The notes beneath the pieces were generated by a model that worked only from the letters and a program-made list of their open reading frames with translations, ran no database searches and was not told the DNA's origin. Source: Ecdyonurus torrentis (Eukaryota > Arthropoda > Insecta > Ephemeroptera > Heptageniidae). Taken from it: 64,000 bases of DNA. Both the position numbers and the translations under genes were made by a program. The stretch lies in assembly GCA_949318235.1 (NCBI GenBank), contig OX439129.1, positions 36,071,027 through 36,135,026 of the forward strand, in the 5' to 3' direction. This document shows positions 63,886-64,000 of this stretch, one piece after another; positions within the stretch are counted from its first letter, which is position 1, and every line of letters starts with the position of its first letter.

Positions 63886-64000
63886 AATTATATAAAATTC
63901 TTTAAAATTTTAAAAAGTACATAAATAATAGTTCAAATTTTTCCACGGTTGTATAAAACATATAATTATTTTCTTTGCAGAGACATTGACCTGTGAAAAT
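43320..64000 (+). CDS. Claudin/PMP22-superfamily four-TM protein, first three exons (partial)
   Basis: Exon 1 starts at ATG 43320, with an in-frame stop at 43311 and A at -3. It encodes MPCSAITLSL..., transmembrane helix 1 at about residues 6-28, then STDNWLYIDVKRSSIL. Two in-phase donors exist, after 43424 (GTAAAG) and after 43445 (GTAATT). The second keeps the VKRSSIL residues and is preferred. Exon 2 is 49038-49161 (phase 0 in, phase 1 out), encoding KYAAERGDQN... then YYYYTRTKGLFRICYPKE. Exon 3 begins after TTTGCAG at 63981, in the right phase, and encodes ETLTCEN to the window end. W after TM1, then GLFRIC (compare GLW..C of claudins) and a second cysteine 17 residues later fit the first extracellular loop of claudin, TMEM178/TMEM114 or stargazin-like proteins. 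The subfamily is not assigned. Introns are 5.6 and 14.8 kb. Confidence 0.78.
43450..45480. other. Intron 1 of claudin-like gene, proximal part
   Basis: AT-rich, with no element or RNA gene recognised. Confidence 0.5.
45488..45684. mobile_element. TA-flanked MITE in intron 1
   Basis: The ends CAGTCAACCGGGGTGACTTT plus GAAC and GTTCAAAGTCACCCCAGTTG plus ACTG are inverted. They are flanked by TA on both sides (TACAGTCAAC..., ...GTTGACTGTA), giving a 197-bp non-coding unit. The TA target suggests Tc1/mariner-type mobilisation. The motif GGGGTGACTTTGACACCC near 38575 in NUDCD3 intron 5 may be a related fragment. Confidence 0.78.
45690..48955. other. Intron 1 of claudin-like gene, distal part
   Basis: AT-rich. 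A short (GA)n lies at about 47281-47308. Nothing else is supported. Confidence 0.5.
48957..48990. repeat. (TC)n microsatellite near exon 2
   Basis: TC run about 50 bases upstream of the exon 2 acceptor. It could act as a pyrimidine-rich splicing context. Confidence 0.95.
49170..50985. other. Intron 2, AT-rich
   Basis: (AC)n at about 49510-49528 and poly-T near 49580-49604. No genes seen. Confidence 0.5.
51000..51400. other. GC-richer patch inside intron 2
   Basis: Contains GCGGCCGG (51008), CCGCGGTGCGGCGCC (51191) and several GC-rich words such as CAGCGCGTGCTTG, unlike the AT-rich intron. There is no open frame or splice pair and no terminal repeats. It could be an enhancer, an alternative promoter or a fossil element. 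Confidence 0.35.
52064..52180. mobile_element. 117-bp MITE, family H (copy 2)
   Basis: TAATGCTGTTCGTAAACCCT plus GTTCT and AGAACAGGGTTTACGAACAG plus CATTA are nearly perfect inverted ends. It has the same interior as 33046-33153, with the terminal repeats better preserved. Confidence 0.85.
52490..52530. repeat. (TC)n microsatellite
   Basis: TC run with one TTTC interruption, followed by GC-richer sequence to about 52600. Confidence 0.9.
52600..55130. other. Intron 2, AT-rich
   Basis: A (TC)n lies near 53795-53827. No gene or element is supported. Confidence 0.5.
55133..55411 (+). other. Coding-like open stretch, unassigned
   Basis: An open frame on the plus strand reads ALPEKTFDTGSGFGSDIKKI then RYEEGVVLKILETPAVQEVQ. 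It is free of low complexity and GC-richer than its flanks. The second half (from about 55290) drifts into AT-driven residues. It could be a skipped or alternative exon of the host gene, or a fossil. No convincing splice-site pair was identified. Confidence 0.25.
56783..56903. mobile_element. Short MITE, family C (copy 2)
   Basis: GGTTGTGGTAATATAGTTTA and AAAACACGTTATCACAATCT are the inverted ends. The interior ACCATTCAAAAACTCGCGCT matches 16281-16397. Confidence 0.7.
56910..58680. other. Intron 2, AT-rich
   Basis: Poly-T near 57441-57464 and 58329-58346. No supported feature. Confidence 0.5.
59088..59420 (+). mobile_element. Decayed copy of the promoter-hammerhead module
   Basis: It aligns, in opposite orientation, with 36634-36484. 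Shared words include AGCGCGTGCAGCTG, GTATAAAA, CTCAGCTCAGTCAG-like sequence, CATCTCTAGCTGTACAGAGC and GATGAGTCCTAGGTAAA. The hammerhead core has changed (CCGATGA instead of CTGATGA) and the GGACGAA half is gone. In addition a 155-bp element is inserted within stem II. The ribozyme cannot be active here. Confidence 0.8.
59241..59395. mobile_element. 155-bp hAT MITE nested in the ribozyme remnant
   Basis: The ends CAGGGTCGGACTGG and CCAGTCCGACCCTG are perfect inverted repeats. GATGAGTC flanks both sides (59233-59240 and 59396-59403), a perfect 8-bp duplication. Inside, GGCCTCGGCGGGGAT occurs twice. It is GC-rich and non-coding, and younger than its host. Confidence 0.93.
59800..63980. other. 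Intron 2 distal part, AT-rich
   Basis: Poly-T runs near 61311-61332, 62681-62699 and 63857-63881. The last precedes the exon 3 acceptor by about 100 bases. No supported genes or elements. Confidence 0.5.

Overview
This is eukaryotic nuclear DNA, very AT-rich, with few and short coding exons, GT-AG introns, dinucleotide microsatellites (TC/GA, AT) and dozens of small inverted-repeat elements. The protein sequences, TCAGT-type initiators and element types suggest an arthropod (insect or crustacean); I cannot name the species. Three genes are supported, all on the + strand.

Region 1-26.8 kb has no convincing intact gene. It starts with a possible 3' end of a coding exon (1-75). It also holds a frame-shifted coding relic (about 2.53-2.99 kb, minus strand), three tRNA-like/SINE remnants (1.15, 3.1, 14.0 kb), several foldback elements (one with TTAA target duplications at 12.0 kb, one hAT-like with an 8-bp duplication at 22.95 kb), an 811-817 bp tandem duplication (18.37-19.99 kb) and a 1.14 kb TIR element (25.63-26.76 kb) just upstream of the first gene.

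Region 27.1-40.1 kb holds two compact housekeeping genes in tandem. The first is a six-exon NSMCE3/MAGE homologue (27125-31510, 325 aa), a SMC5/6 subunit, with a p21-like PCNA-binding motif in its N-terminal tail. The second is a six-exon NUDCD3 homologue (34721-39655, 323 aa), an HSP90-linked co-chaperone. Their introns and the spacer are full of foldback elements, including two almost perfect palindromes (377 and 240 bp) in NUDCD3 introns 3 and 5.

Region 43.2-64 kb is the 5' part of a gene for a four-transmembrane claudin/PMP22-superfamily protein. Exon 1 is at 43320, exon 2 at 49038-49161, and exon 3 starts at 63981 and leaves the window. Its first two introns (5.6 and 14.8 kb) are AT-rich.

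The most notable find is a complete type I hammerhead self-cleaving ribozyme motif on the minus strand at 36462-36521, antisense in NUDCD3 intron 3. All core nucleotides are present, stem I has a complementary inner and outer helix separated by an internal loop, and stem III is the palindrome ACCGGU. It lies about 95 nt downstream of a TATA-plus-initiator promoter. The same promoter-ribozyme module occurs a second time, on the plus strand at about 59.09-59.42 kb, where the ribozyme has decayed and was split by a 155-bp hAT-like element with a perfect 8-bp target duplication. That whole region sits inside a larger 1,089-bp hAT-like element with its own 8-bp duplication. This pattern fits a retroelement family (Penelope-like pLTR or retrozyme) that disperses hammerhead ribozymes; the family assignment is inference.
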